Of a stretch of DNA of 64,000 bases, positions 36,508 through 48,380 are shown one piece after another. The stretch spans positions 6,636,001-6,700,000 of the forward strand of contig NC_079879.1 of the NCBI RefSeq assembly GCF_029227915.1, in the 5' to 3' direction. Numbering within the stretch: the stretch's first letter is position 1; the number at the start of each line of letters is the position of its first letter. The stretch is from Hydractinia symbiolongicarpus. Its lineage: Eukaryota; Cnidaria; Hydrozoa; Anthoathecata; Hydractiniidae. Both the position numbers and the translations under genes were made by a program. Under the pieces are notes generated by a model, which saw only the letters and a program-made list of their open reading frames with translations, searched no databases and was not told the DNA's origin.

Positions 36508-37963
36508 TTAAATTTTCATAATAGGGTTTTTCAAATTAGCCAATGCAGCACATATTATCAAAATATCGTGAAAGTGAGGCAACGATGTTAATGGTAATTC
36601 ATTTGCAATTATTCGAAACGTCTTCACCCGTCTAATAACTTGTTCCACAAGTATTCGAACCTTAGCTACTTCACTTGTTTTCTTTATTTCTTGTGGCTTC
36701 ATCTGAGAAGTTGCACCTTTACCAGTTGGCACTGTTAAATAAATTCGATTAGAAGCACACTCTTTTGAAAAATTAAAGCCTTTATCAGTCATAATTCTTA
36801 ATGGCTTTGTCTGATATTCTTCTTGTGTATGGCTCCGACATAAAAGTAATAAATGAATTTGGTGTAACTGAGATTAGGAATTTTACTGTGTTATGGTGTT
36901 TGTACTCTGACCATGTGGCTGATTGTAATTCCAGATCTTTTCGCGTTTCTAAGAAAATCTCAGAGCAATCAATTATGCCAACAACATCACGAAACTCATT
37001 AAATTTATCAGGAAGATTTCCTCTGATTCCTTTTTATTCAGGCATAAAAATTATGGACTTTAAACACTGGGACATAGCCCTGATCCATGATTCAAATATT
37101 TGTCGCATTTTTGTCGTTTTCCATTGGAATTCTTACGTATTGGGGTAGATATGGTTTTCTTTTTTTTCCAAATGTGAAAACGGTAATAAAAATACGGTTT
37201 TATTATATCATGCAGTTCATGAAATAATTGTAAAGAATTAATGTTAGTGTAAAAATTACACTTTTTGTCAGATGTCAACAATGTTTCTGTTATATACTGT
37301 TCCTTAACTTTTTTAACTTGGACACTTGAGTCATCAAATCACTCACTTTTTTTAGTTTAACGTTATCCTTTTTTAATTTGTAAATGATATCAGCATGGTC
37401 ACAACAAGATTGTGATTGTAAAAACTATGTATGATCTTCTAATACAACAGAAGATGCCCCATTAGCATCAACACCACAATGGGAAAGGTCTTTCTCACAG
37501 TTATCAGTGGCTGGATTAGTTCTGTGATTGCTTACATCAATATCCATTTCTTCGACTTCATGATTTTTAGAAGAACATGAAGGATTAAGCATTTTTTTAC
37601 TGAAGATCTTGGTGTTAACATTGATGATAGGGAACTCAACTTCCTTGTGGCATCATAACCAAGGTTTTGAGTAGGATAAGGGTCAGCTTTAGTTGGTTTT
37701 AAATCTTTAAAGTGTGCTGAACATATTCTTGAATCTATTAAAGGTTCAAGTATTTATTGAGGCTGGTTTTAAACGATTCACAAGGTGGATCCAGATCTTT
37801 CTGGAAGCTGGATCTTTCTTGATCGTTGGAAACGGTATCAGTGAAAATAAGTTACACGAACATTCTTTTTTGTTGTCTGATGCACTTCACAAAAACTATC
37901 CTTTAACTTTTTTAACTTGTAGCTACCATTAGAGGAATTTCTCACTGCACAATGTAACCCCAT
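36508..37963 (-). pseudogene. THAP-DDE (Harbinger-superfamily) transposase remnant
   Basis: On the - strand, in order: a THAP zinc finger from 37963 (MGLHCAVRNSSNGSYKL, then CEVH, KECSC, LIPFPTIKKDP, WIHLVNRLKP and SAHF), with one expected Cys replaced by Ser; a Lys-rich coiled-coil-like spacer (CDHADIIYKLKKDNVKLKK); a region before the catalytic domain (DKKCNFYTNINSLQLFHELH); then the DDE_Tnp_4 core. In the core, IIDCSEIFLETRKDLELQ carries the first catalytic Asp, MTDKGFNFSKE the second, and VRILVEQVIRRVKTFRI the Glu, ending LANLKNPI and a stop at 36508. Frameshifts, stops and a deletion between SDKAIKN and MTDKGF inactivate it. THAP binds transposon ends; the DDE domain cuts and joins DNA. 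Confidence 0.8.
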
Positions 37964-38539
37964 TTGACCATTAACTGTGAAAACATACGCGAATGCCCTA
38001 CTGCTTTGAAAATTTTGGTCGAAATTTTTGTGTTTTGTAAACATGAAAACCCCAATGCGGGAAAGCGTATAATGGTGTACTGTGTTTCTTAAATCGTCAG
38101 GAAGATTTGAGGGACCTGTTTTTTGAGTTAACAGTCCTTTTCAAGCCATTTCTCTTAAACTTTTTTCTTGCCCATTTCTTAGAGCGTTAAAATATATTGT
38201 ATATCACTAATATTTTATTTTTGTTTATTTTGGTAGTTAGGTTTGTCTAACACCTATTTAAATGTCGTACATTTAGTATTTTTTTTTCATTTTTTTCTGT
38301 ATCTGTCTTGTAATTTTTTCTAAATCATTTAAAAAAAGGTATTTTTGAGTGAGATTTATTCATTTTTTGGGTTCAACCAGAAAAATTTCTACAAAAATTT
38401 CTAAAACCAGGAAATAGTTTCCCGATAAAGAAATATTCTCCGTGTTTGTAACTGGAACCGAACTATACAATGATGTCGGACACCATTCTTGTTCCGTTTA
38501 ACCGTTTTCAGCATTTTCTGATACATCAGGTTCTTTCAT

Positions 38540-39600
38540 AAAAATTACGACACGTTTTATTTTTGACATGTTTCGACTTTACCAAAGTCATCTTCAGAAT
38601 ATTATACAGAAGTTGATACATACACTCTTTATACAAACATTTTTTCGAAAGTTATTTAAATATTTCCCAAAAGTACAATTTTATATGAATTATACACAAG
38701 CTAATCCATGTTGACAAAATAATATTAGATAAACTAACAAAAGTTAGTTAAATAAAATTTATATACACCATTTGTTTAAGACAATTAAATATTTCCCAAA
38801 AGTACAATTTTTCAATTTTATTAAATGAATTTACACATGCTAAATTAATATCTAAGTAACAAAAACGATATTGAACAAGCGGCTAATACAAAACATAAAA
38901 TTAAACGGGTAAATTGATGATGCAATGCTTAACTTGTTTATTGAGGTCTGGTTTCAACCAAGAAATATGCATACCCTCTTTGAGTTTCCTCTGCCAATCA
39001 GTGTCTGCATGATCCAAAATAGAAAAACAATTTTCGTTACATAGTAATTTACAGTTAAGATTTGACTGCATATGCTTAAATATTTGTGAGTTTTTATCAG
39101 TTTTCAAATGTTCTTTAACTCTACTAGAAATGTGCCTGGTGGTTTTACCTACATACATTACAATTAGCACAATTACAACTAGCACAAACAAATTTATACA
39201 CAAGTCCAGATTTAAAAGATTCAGGAACTCGGTCCTTGCAAGAAAAATAATCTTTAATTTTACACGACTTAAAAACGAGGCACACATTGATTTCTTTACA
39301 CATCTTATTGACAAGTTGATTGACTTTTTCTTTGGCAGTATTAGAGTACTTGCCAATAAAATGCAATTTAAAATACCTCTTTTCTAATACATTAGTTGTC
39401 TCTGTACTGACAGCTGTAGAAAAATTCTTATCAAGGTAATTTGAAATATGGCGGTTTACTAGTTTTGTAGGAAAAAAGTTTTTTCTCAGGTTCTAAACAA
39501 AATATGTCACTGGCCCATGCAATATTGCGTTCACACTGCTGTACTGCTAATGCAGAAACCCCAGGAATTGTTTCATCAAGGCGAAGATGAAACCGTTAAT
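38540..39600 (-). mobile_element. Penelope-like element, 3' part (GIY-YIG endonuclease) with terminal motif
   Basis: Retroelement of the Penelope class, - strand. From about 39490 the frame reads LVNRHISNYLDKNFS, NVLEKRYFKLHFIGKYS, then the GIY-YIG domain: GLVYKFVCASCNCANC (with the Cys-rich insert common in Penelope EN domains). After a frameshift near 39155 comes MYVGKTTRHISSRVKEHL, and the frame ends in LKPDLNKQVKHCI at 38901. This is the family's linker and endonuclease; the reverse transcriptase upstream is lost. Downstream, 38570-38597 carries a short hairpin between CTGAAGA and GAAAC resembling a hammerhead core. Copy 2 of the segmental duplication lacks this element. Confidence 0.75.
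38901..39490 (-). pseudogene. Penelope GIY-YIG endonuclease coding remnant
   Basis: Coding part of the element above. Two overlapping frames cover it: 39490-39145 holds the pre-EN segment and the first half of the GIY-YIG domain (VYKF with the first conserved Tyr, plus Cys-x-Cys pairs), and 39356-38901 holds the second half (YVGKT, R-x3-R-x2-EHL, then a C-terminal tail with WQRKLKEGMHISWLKPDLN). One frameshift separates them. The tail NWLKPxLN is usual after this domain. No intact protein can be made. Confidence 0.75.
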
Positions 39601-39714
39601 CGATTACCATGGAACATGTGGTAAATTGGTTTTTATACGATTCATTATACAATTCAACCGAAAGGGGCATCTAAAATTTTTCTCTTGCGAACCTAGGGTC
39701 CCACGCTCCGCAAC

Positions 39715-40115
39715 ACTTTCTATATTGATTCTATATACAGCCATTAGAGGTATATGATTATTTTATTACAGTAAAAATTTCGATTATATTTGTTAGACAT
39801 GGATTATGCATTGGAAAATTCACAGGATTTGACCCGTAGTACATATACTTCGAGCATTGCATTTTATGCAGCGCTCGTCTGTTAGCACAACGAAATTATA
39901 TAATTCTGCGGGTGGTCCGAAATAAATAAATTTGGAATAAATACCAGCATTTATAATGTCGTTAATTTAGTGGGAAGCTTTAAGGATGTTGCCGTTGACT
40001 TAAAGAGGAAGTTAATTATCAAATCTTTGTGTTTTTGCATGTTGCATTAGACAAAACTGAAACGTGAACTTTCGTTAACTGAGCATTTAAAACGAATGAG
40101 ATACATAAAAATCCT
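39715..40115 (+). repeat. Segmental duplication, copy 1, third part
   Basis: Homology to copy 2 (63545-63925) resumes: TATATTTGTTA(G/C)ACATG, GATTATGCATTG, CTGTTAGCACAACG, GCGGGTGGTCCGAAATAAAT, TTTAGTGGGAAGCTTT and AATCTTTGTGTTTTTGCATG appear in the same order at both loci. The segment stops at the TTAA that precedes the MITE and continues after it. Confidence 0.85.
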
Positions 40116-40119
40116 TTAA

Positions 40120-40652
40120 CACTATTCGGTCCGGGGGTCGGATTTAATAACATCTGTTAGGACTATTCTTAGAACTTGAAACTTGTGGCACAACTTTATT
40201 TTTTTTAAAAGAATCTTTTTGCATAATTAGGACACGTGATTAACCCAATTTCCCGATTTTGTCGGATTTTATCTGAAAATAGGAAAAAAAACGTATTTCC
40301 GGGCAATTTTTCGCAATTTTTTATGCGCTTCACGTAAAAAATGGAAAATATGTTAAATAAATTTTATTTAGCTTTCAGAAACTTCAAACAGAATGCAAAA
40401 ATTCGCTCTGGAACAAAAATAAATAAATTTTAAGCAGATTTTAGCAAACTTATAGCTTCTGATAACGTCACAGAGAATGTGCTGACGCAAGCAAAAATTC
40501 ATTGCTGCCATTTTGTTCCTTTTATGACGTACTATAAGTGTGCCAAGTTTGATTCAATTTGAACAACCCTATGGAAAGTTATTGAGGGGGGTGGGGGGAG
40601 GGGATTCCGCCCCCGGTCATAGTATGTTCGAAAAACCGCGGACCGAATAGGG
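40120..40652 (+). mobile_element. piggyBac-type MITE with TTAA target duplication
   Basis: A 533-bp non-coding element flanked by TTAA at 40116-40119 and 40653-40656. Termini are CACTATTCGGTCCGGGGG at the left and ACCGAATAGGG at the right, i.e. inverted ends of the form CCCTATTCGGTCC. The same element, reversed, is at 41910-42352. Copy 2 of the segmental duplication has an uninterrupted TTTTAAGTTTTCTCGCAGTAA at this point (near 63925-63945), showing a single TTAA before insertion. TTAA duplication is the hallmark of piggyBac transposases; this element lacks one and would be moved in trans. Confidence 0.88.
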
Positions 40653-41905
40653 TTAAGTTCTTCCGCAGTAAATCAAGAGATAGATGATTAAGGCATCTTT
40701 ATTGAAGTTAGAAAGCTGAAGTGGAAGAAAGCTAAACTATCCTAAAGAAACAAACAAACAAATAAATTAGCATACAGAAAGAGAAATAACTTAAGAAAGG
40801 GAGGTAGAGTTGATACACTGCGTTGATTGATTAAAGGTTAGTTTTCAAAGACTTTAAATGAAGGTACATGGACTGTTAATAATTTTATTTTATAATATCT
40901 CTTGTTTTGTTATCAATTTTGTTATTCTCTAATAATTCCTTGTTTACGGATATAAACTCCTCCATTATTTCCCTGATTTTTATCTTGTTTTTATAGATAA
41001 GATCGTGACGCATTTCTGAAAATGAAAATAACACATTGGACGTTACATGACGATGGAATCCTCGATTTAAACTTTTGCGTGACGCATAATGAAGAATATC
41101 TTTCATACATTGGAAATTTTTGTCGATAGCAAGGGGATGATACTTTTAAAAAGCACATGCTACAGAATATAAATGTTATGAATAGTTAGTTTAAAATTTG
41201 ATGATATTGACAAAAAAATTATTCTACGCTCGAATTACCCTTCCTACAACATCAGCACTCAGGTCTAGGTCGTATACGATCATTGATTACTCATATACAA
41301 TTTATGATTACTCCTATAGACCTTCCACATAGTCCCTAAATGGTAAATCCACGCTTTTTGTTGTTTTACCTATGTACTATATACTATATGTGAAAGTGCT
41401 ATATAAAAGTTTCCACAAAGTTGTGTTCATGAGTTTCTATAGAAAGCTAATTATGATAACGTTATGTATTCGGAAATGACGCAATATTCACGAAAAAATT
41501 AAAACACGTAAAAATGACTAATGTATGACTGAGAATTAAAAAACTAACAAATAGTGTTTCAGATTTATTGCTGCGATTGTAGTTATTCAAGAAGAGGTTC
41601 TCAAATTTTCTTATCGAAGGATTACTAATTACATGGTGATAAAAAATCCATTACATATTGTTTTTTCCTTTTGTAATTTTCCAATTATGGATATGGACCC
41701 CTCCATTATTTTCCTATTTTTTATACATATTTTTATAAACAGGAGGATAGGGGAGTTCTGAACATTGTAAGTGCATGTCATATGTCGCGCCACACGGCGT
41801 GGACATTGCATGCTACGTGAAGACGTTGATTTAATAATATTAATTTAAGTTTCCGTAACCGATTGTCAAAGATACACGATTCTGTACGTTTTGTTGACCA
41901 GCGCC
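40653..41905. other. Spacer between two MITEs with degenerate repeats
   Basis: The first ~90 bases continue the segmental duplication. Segments near 40865-41100 and 41600-41820 resemble each other weakly (CTCCATTATTTCCCTGATTTTTAT versus a CCTCCATTATTTTCCTATTT equivalent), and 46050-46190 looks like a third, more distant copy. No gene recognised. Confidence 0.4.
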
Positions 41906-41909
41906 TTAA

Positions 41910-42352
41910 CCGTATTCGGTCCGGGGTTGTTCGAACATACTATGACCCCACCCCCCTCAATAATTTTTCATAGGGTTGTTCAAATTGAATCAAACTTGGC
42001 ACACTTATAAGACGTCATAAAAGGAACAAAATGGCAGCAATAAATTTTTGCTGAGCACCTTTCTGTGACGTCATCAGAAGCTTGAAACTTCTGCTTAAAA
42101 TTTAGTTACTTTTGTTCTAGAGCGAATTTTTGCATTCTGTTTGAATTTTCTGAAAGCTAAATGAAATTTATTTAACATTTTTCCAGTTTTTACGTGGATC
42201 GCATGAAAAATTGCCAAAAATTGCCCGAAAATCCGTTTTTTCCCGTTTTTTTGGGTAAAATCTGACAAAATCAGGAAATTGGGTTAATCACGTGTCCTAA
42301 TTATGCAAAATGATTCTTGCGGAAACGCCTCTCCCCACCAGACCGAATTGGG
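41910..42352 (-). mobile_element. piggyBac-type MITE, inverted second copy
   Basis: A 443-bp copy of the element at 40120-40652 in reverse orientation, flanked by TTAA at 41906-41909 and 42353-42356. Its ends are CCGTATTCGGTCCGGGG and GACCGAATTGGG. Shared internal segments include CAAATTGAATCAAACTTGGC (as complement), GAACAAAATGGCAGCAA and ACGTGTCCTAATTATGC. It is about 90 bp shorter than the first copy. Confidence 0.88.
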
Positions 42353-42356
42353 TTAA

Positions 42357-43849
42357 GATCTATACGATGAAGGCAACGGGTATGAATTTTTTTTGTATTT
42401 TGGCGGGTCTTTTTTACGTCAACAAAATTTTTATATTTTCTTATGCGTTCGTCGAATACATATAATCCTACACATTATTTTGATCTGCTTTCCAACCTCC
42501 ACACATTACAGACAACAAATAAACTAAATTTCGCCAATTTTTTTTTCTGATTGCACTGCTGACGTCAGCAAACACATTAAACAATCTAATCTTCTGTCTG
42601 AATGGAATTTTCAATGGACCTTTTCCACTACTTTTAATACCAAAAGTTTGGAAAAGAAATAATTATAAAAATTGAGATTGCATAAAAACCTCTGACTTGT
42701 TTTGTCTGGATATAAAAAACAAAAAAACAACAAATGTTTTGTTGTGGCAAAGAATTTTACTATATACCTATTTTTATTAGAAGTGGTTTAATAAATCCTT
42801 TTTGCATTTAGATGTTTTCAAATACAACATAATGATTTCGAATCTATAGCTCAGTCATTAGTCAATACGTAGTCCACGCGTGAAGCAAGATCAATCGTAA
42901 ATTTCTATCAAAACCTTTGTCATAAAATGGTGGGTTATTACAAATGTCAACGTTTGTGATTTATCAATTTATTTTACAGAAGTTATTACTAACTATATTT
43001 TTGAACGCTGTGTTTCAATGCACACAAAACGTTGGAATAAGTGAAGCATTTAAATAAAAGCGTTGTTATAATCTTTATACAGGTCTTTTAGTTAGCGATT
43101 AATCCAAAAATAATATGCATAAAAACTACTTTGAATTTTAATAATTCGACAATTGAGTTTTATTTAAGAATGTCCCATCTTGTTGGTAATTGGAATTCTA
43201 CGCTACGTGATCAGATCTAATTCAATGTAGGCAGATGGATAGATCAATGTTAACTTTCATAAACTGCTATTTCATTCCTTATCTACGACTTGGAAGAAGT
43301 TTACACTTACAAGGCTTTTGTATAAAAGAGAATAAGATGTCGCAAACGAGATCATTGCAAGGATGACAGCATCAGTTCTTGTTTAAAAAAGAACAAAACT
43401 GACTTTTAAATCACAATTTTTGCAGTTATAATGGGTAGTACTGATAGGATACTGGAAGGCTAATAAATAATCTGCTCCCCAAATGGAAACCTTTAAATCT
43501 ATTTCAATGATGGATTAACCTCGAAGCTAGTTGTACTGTCCTGTTTCAGATTGTACATTATTTTTATTGTTAGTCAGCGCTTTACGCAATATACAAAACG
43601 TGTTGGGTTATTATTTTATCTATTTCAAAATTTCATTGAGAAAATAATTTGTTTACAGAAGAAGAATTTGGAAGCATTTGTCACAGTCTTTTCATATGAT
43701 CAGATCAGTCATTTTTTCAATAATTGAAGCCATCCACCAGCTACTGGAAATAAAGTCAATAAGAAATTTGTCATGTTTTTAAGGAAGATTTACAGCCAGT
43801 TCTTTTTTAAGAAATAACTTAAAAGCACGGTCTGGCTTGATGTGATTTT
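42357..43849. other. Intergenic, no gene recognised
   Basis: AT-rich sequence without frames over 60 codons that show motifs. Nothing supported. Confidence 0.45.
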
Positions 43850-44165
43850 AAGCGTAAATAAATTATTGAATTAAGGTGAAAATGTTTTAAGGAATAATTT
43901 TAAATATTCCCACAGTTATGAAAAGAATTATTAATGTATAATATGTTGGAGCAATAAAAATAAATTTTAGCAGTTAAAACAAGTTTGTTTACGCATTTGC
44001 AGTGGGACGATCTATCGTAAATACTGCTGGAATATTGATCACATTGGACTAATAAATGATCGTTATTAACATTAAAATGCCTCAAAACCTTTCTCTCCTC
44101 CCCTAATGATACCTATTTATTTTATTGTAGTTAATTTTCGATTTGTCTAAATTAATCGCTAAAAC
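43850..44165 (+). repeat. Diverged ~300-bp repeat, copy 1 (partner 47110-47440)
   Basis: Ordered matches with 47110-47440: GAATATT-CACA, ATGCATT/ACGCATT, GATCACATTG, TAATAAATGATG/CG, TTAACATTAA, GTGCCTTAA/ATGCCTCAA, TTTCTCTCCTCC/TTCCTCTTCTTCC and a GATTTGTCTAAATTAAT end. Identity is modest and coding capacity absent. Confidence 0.5.
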
Positions 44166-47109
44166 TGACGGTAGAACTAATGAGACTAAACAGAACATAC
44201 TGGAATACAAAATCTTGAAAAACTAACTGACATTATTATCAATTTTTTTTATCACTAACATGATTTTAAATTTTATAGCAAAGAATAAATAAAATTCTAT
44301 ATTAGCAAAATTCAATAAGAAAAAATGTTGACGAATGAGCGCGAATTCGTGTGTCGCCACAAGGAGTAAATCTCGGCTATTTATTTATTTATTTATCCGA
44401 TTCACACAATTTGAACAAAGTTCACTTGTCGTAGTTTATTTGGTAAGATCCTAACTGTTAATCTGTACTGGCATCAGCATGACCCTATTATAGGATACTT
44501 CGGCACTTCGTGGCATCAGATGTGGATTATTTCATGCAACTAATTCATGTTAGTATATGCGACTAGATCATTCTAAACGCTATCTATGCATAAACAGAAG
44601 TTGCATTATCGTATTCAGCCAGCTGCGGAATATTGCAAGTTCATTGTTTACCAAGTTGATTGTGCTAATCAAGATCAAACGATACAAGTAAAAACGTTTT
44701 AATTTAAGATAAATTTAGCTTGATAGCTACGTTGCATATTAAGCAAACAGAGCTGTGGTTTCAGTGTATGATAATAAACAGCAAGGAACAAGCAGCAAGT
44801 TTATTTATTTATGAGATAATACCTGTTAAAGTGAACGATGACATACACACGTTTAAATAATTTTTCACAATTTTTTAAACACCTATGCCCACATAATGTC
44901 GTTTACGGTGTATATTTCGTTTTATCTGCATTTTTCACAGCTTTTGCGAAATTCGCGATTGTTGTTGCTTACGTCCGCTATGCAATAATTAATGACGAAC
45001 ATGTGTATTGATTAATGACGAAGATGTGGAATGATTAATGATGAAGATGTATACAATTATGTTGAATGTGAATAGTCAGAGTAGGAAGTTTATTATAAAT
45101 TTTGTGTTTTCGGAACTCCAGCAATATCCACGCAATCAATGGAAACAGGTAACTATGCTTATATTTGAATCTGATAAGAATAATGAGTCTTATAAAGATA
45201 ATAAATAGTCACATAAATATTAAATGTTACATGGCAACTTTGAGAGGCTGATTCAAACAAGTTAAATACTTCTTAAACAAAAGCTACAACGTCATTTTTA
45301 AATAGGAATTTTAAATCTCAATATTGCAGAATTTCAAAAATTATACCAACAGTTTACTGCCATGTTAAGTCTCAGTATTAAGCGAAATCATATTTAACAA
45401 AAGCTCAACAAAACAAAAACTGTAAAATCTCTCCATGTCGAACTTTTAAGTAACAGGGTTCGAGAGGAAAGCTTCATAGAAAGAGAGAAGTTAGTAATTG
45501 TTTTTGACTAATTAGTAATTGACAGATGGGACCAAATTGTAAGTTCGAGATAGAGAGAACTTGCAAGAAAGGATATCAGCATAAAGAAATTGAACTGCAA
45601 TTGGCTATGGAAAAAAGTAACTTATCTTAATTATGGTATCTCTCGTCGTTAATTAAATAGCTCGACAGACACATAAAAGCGATGTTTAGCTTTAATCACT
45701 TTGACTTACACCAGGCACGTATAGTTCTTAAATGGTTATTGCTGGCATTAATTCTCCTAATTATTTTACAGCCCTAATTACATGTAATACACGATAAAAA
45801 ACGATATATTATGTACAAGGAAAATACAGACTTTTAGTCCATAGATACAATTTTCGCTTACTTAACAAAATACCTAATAATAGGCTTTTGCAATGTCCAC
45901 CACGGCAACTTGTGATTATCTTATAAGAACCGGATTTGAGGTTAACAAGTGACCTCTATTTCATGTGTCGGCTTTTTACATTATTGTGACACTGGCACGT
46001 TTTACTGTTTTAGGAGACACTGCTTATATTGGAGTTGTATTTTTGCTTGAATTAATTTTTATATTTTTCATGGGGTATTTTCCTGTTTACGGATACCATC
46101 GCCTCCACATTCACTTATCTTGATTTGTTCTTGTAAGTTGGATGTTGACATAGTTCCGAAAAAAATGGCAAGAGTATGAGTAGTATAGTGTATGTCCTAC
46201 GATACATCACTAGACGTAAGCATTTAATGCTAGATACCGGCTTGCCATGCAGTTCTTTTTATAAATAAAGGCAGCTTAAGCACAAAACTAATTAAAAATG
46301 GTGGCTCTGGAATTGCGATTATTAAGAAAAAAATCCATGGAAAAATTTAATCACAAATAACAATTGTTTAATGAGAGAACTACATTACATATAATTAAAA
46401 CTGTGAACTAATTAAGAAGCAAGTTTGTTTAACGTTCTAAAATTAGGTCGATGTGATTACAATGGCTGTCAAAAAATTTGTCTAGAATTATCCGCACTTT
46501 CAATTTGACAGAATAATATTTTTTTGAATTTGTGTTGGTTGAGACTACTTTGAGTACGAATTTTTCACAGAGTTCGCTTAACAATAGCGGCTATTCCGTT
46601 TTATGATGTAAACAAAATCACTGCCTCAATCGTTTTGACTACTCTTAGACCAGCGAGGTATAATAATAAGTTGAAAACAAAGGAAGTTAAAACTGGAATG
46701 ATTTGAATGGTTAAAATTGACGTGAAATCCATCAGAATTAAAGTTACAATAAGGAACATATATAAACTTACAGTTTTGTTCTATTAAATAAACTATTGGT
46801 ATATAATAAGCTGGCATAAGACAAGGAAGAGATTCAACTTTAAACAAATTATTTAGAATTATAGTCAGAGTTTTGTGATTTAATTTAGTTTTTTGACTAC
46901 AGCGTAAGAACTGACTGAGAAGTCGTAAAACCATATTAATTATTATTTAAGTAGTACAACCTTCACACATCAAATCAGTAGGGCATTCATTATCTTATCT
47001 AAGGTAATTCTAGCCAATTTGTTTTATAACGCATGAACGAAACAACATTACCTTTGTACTACGCCGTTGTTATTGTATTATATTGGAGGAGTTTTAATTT
47101 TTCATTTAA
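44166..47109. other. Intergenic, no gene recognised
   Basis: A TTTATTTATTTATTTAT run sits near 44380. At 44619-44702, after a TATTCAG acceptor-like site, a 27-codon frame (PAAEYCKFIVYQVDC start) ends in TAA; too short to call. A three-fold ATTAATGA(C/T)GAAGATGT repeat lies near 44990-45055. Otherwise nothing supported. Confidence 0.4.
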
Positions 47110-47440
47110 ATGTAGGTATTTTTTAACTTACTAATGAAAGTATATTAGATATGTGTCGAGAAATAATCAAGAATATTTCACAATTATATAAAAAAAATGT
47201 TAATTCACAAAAAATAATTGAAGTAATAAAGATAAGTGTTGACAATTTAATTAAACGTTTTTTATGCATTGTCAATGGAAAGATACTTCTAAGCATTACT
47301 TCAATATAGATCACATTGTAATAATAAATGATGACTTAACATTAACTAAAGTGCCTTAATACTTTCCTCTTCTTCCATATATAATACCTATCGCCTTGTT
47401 AGTTTTCATGTTCTGTTTCGTCTCAATTAATTTAAAAACT
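47110..47440 (+). repeat. Diverged ~300-bp repeat, copy 2 (partner 43850-44165)
   Basis: See partner. The - strand frame of 63 codons here (hydrophobic) aligns in position with a 61-codon frame in the other copy, but its sequence is not conserved as a protein, so I do not treat either as a gene. Confidence 0.5.
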
Positions 47441-47929
47441 TTTTTTCTCAAGAGGAAGTTGATACAAAGAACCTTTTCTTTCTCATTTTTGCAGGTAATA
47501 ATACCTGTCTACACGCTGAGATAAAATGTATTAGTTTTTTAAAAAAAATGAATACCAAAGAAAAAACACGTAAATGTTCCGTTGCGGGTATTGTTATAGC
47601 AGCAGCAGGGTAAATGGTAGAAGAAAAAAAAAACGGTTATGTTTAGAAATTGAAGAAATATGCTCAAATCTTTAGTTTAAGCAACAGGTCATCATTCTGT
47701 TTATTTCAGTAGAAAAAACCTACAAAAAAAGGTAGACATATCCAACTTTTGAAAAAGCTTATAAAACCAAAAAAAGTTGTACATCTTTCCTGTTTCCAAG
47801 GTAAGTTTATTCTATATTACATTTAAACGGTCCGTTTAAACTTACCGTGTATTTTAGCCTTAACTAACTTTGTCCCAAATTGCCAATTGCAACGGCACAG
47901 ATTTAAACTTTGTACCTAAACTCCCTCAG

Positions 47930-48380
47930 TATTTGGAAGTCATCTAGATGACGTTTCAGGCAAAAATTGGTATTTGTTTTTTACAAAATTTGGCACAGTT
48001 AACAAAAAAGTATGCAGAACATAATAGTGACATCATAATTTTGATTTTTGTTACCTAAATGTCATTTTAGGCCAAAATTGGTCCACAAATTAAAACCACT
48101 TCATTTTTAACGCATTTGACACAGTTAACAAATAAGGTATGCTGAACACGTCACCATTATGTTCAGGATACCTTATTTGAAAATTTGAAATTATAGGTGA
48201 CAAAAATATCAAAATTTTAATTCTTTGTCACCTAAATATCATTCTAGGCCAAAATTGGTCCGAAAATTAAAACTACTTTATTTCAGACCATAATTGGCAC
48301 AGTTAAACAAATAAAGTATGATGGTGACATCAAAATTTTGATTTTTTTTCATCTAAATGCCGTTTAAGACCATAAACGTT
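47930..48380 (+). repeat. Degenerate tandem repeat, 3-4 units of ~120-175 bp
   Basis: Units start at about 47937, 48054, 48232 and 48352 with (C/T)CTAAAT-TCATTTTAGG or close variants, followed by CCAAAATTGGTCC, an A-rich segment, GGCACAGTTAACAAA and GTATGCTGAACA. The second unit carries ~55 extra bases. Non-coding. Confidence 0.75.

Noticed and set aside
36801-37148. 115-codon + strand frame
   Set aside because: It is the antisense shadow of the DDE transposase core (IIDCSEIF...HNTVKFLISV) on the - strand.
39130-39387. 85-codon + strand frame
   Set aside because: Antisense shadow of the Penelope GIY-YIG region.
44619-44702. 27-codon exon-like frame behind an acceptor-like site
   Set aside because: Only two cysteines, no matching upstream exon, too short to separate from chance.
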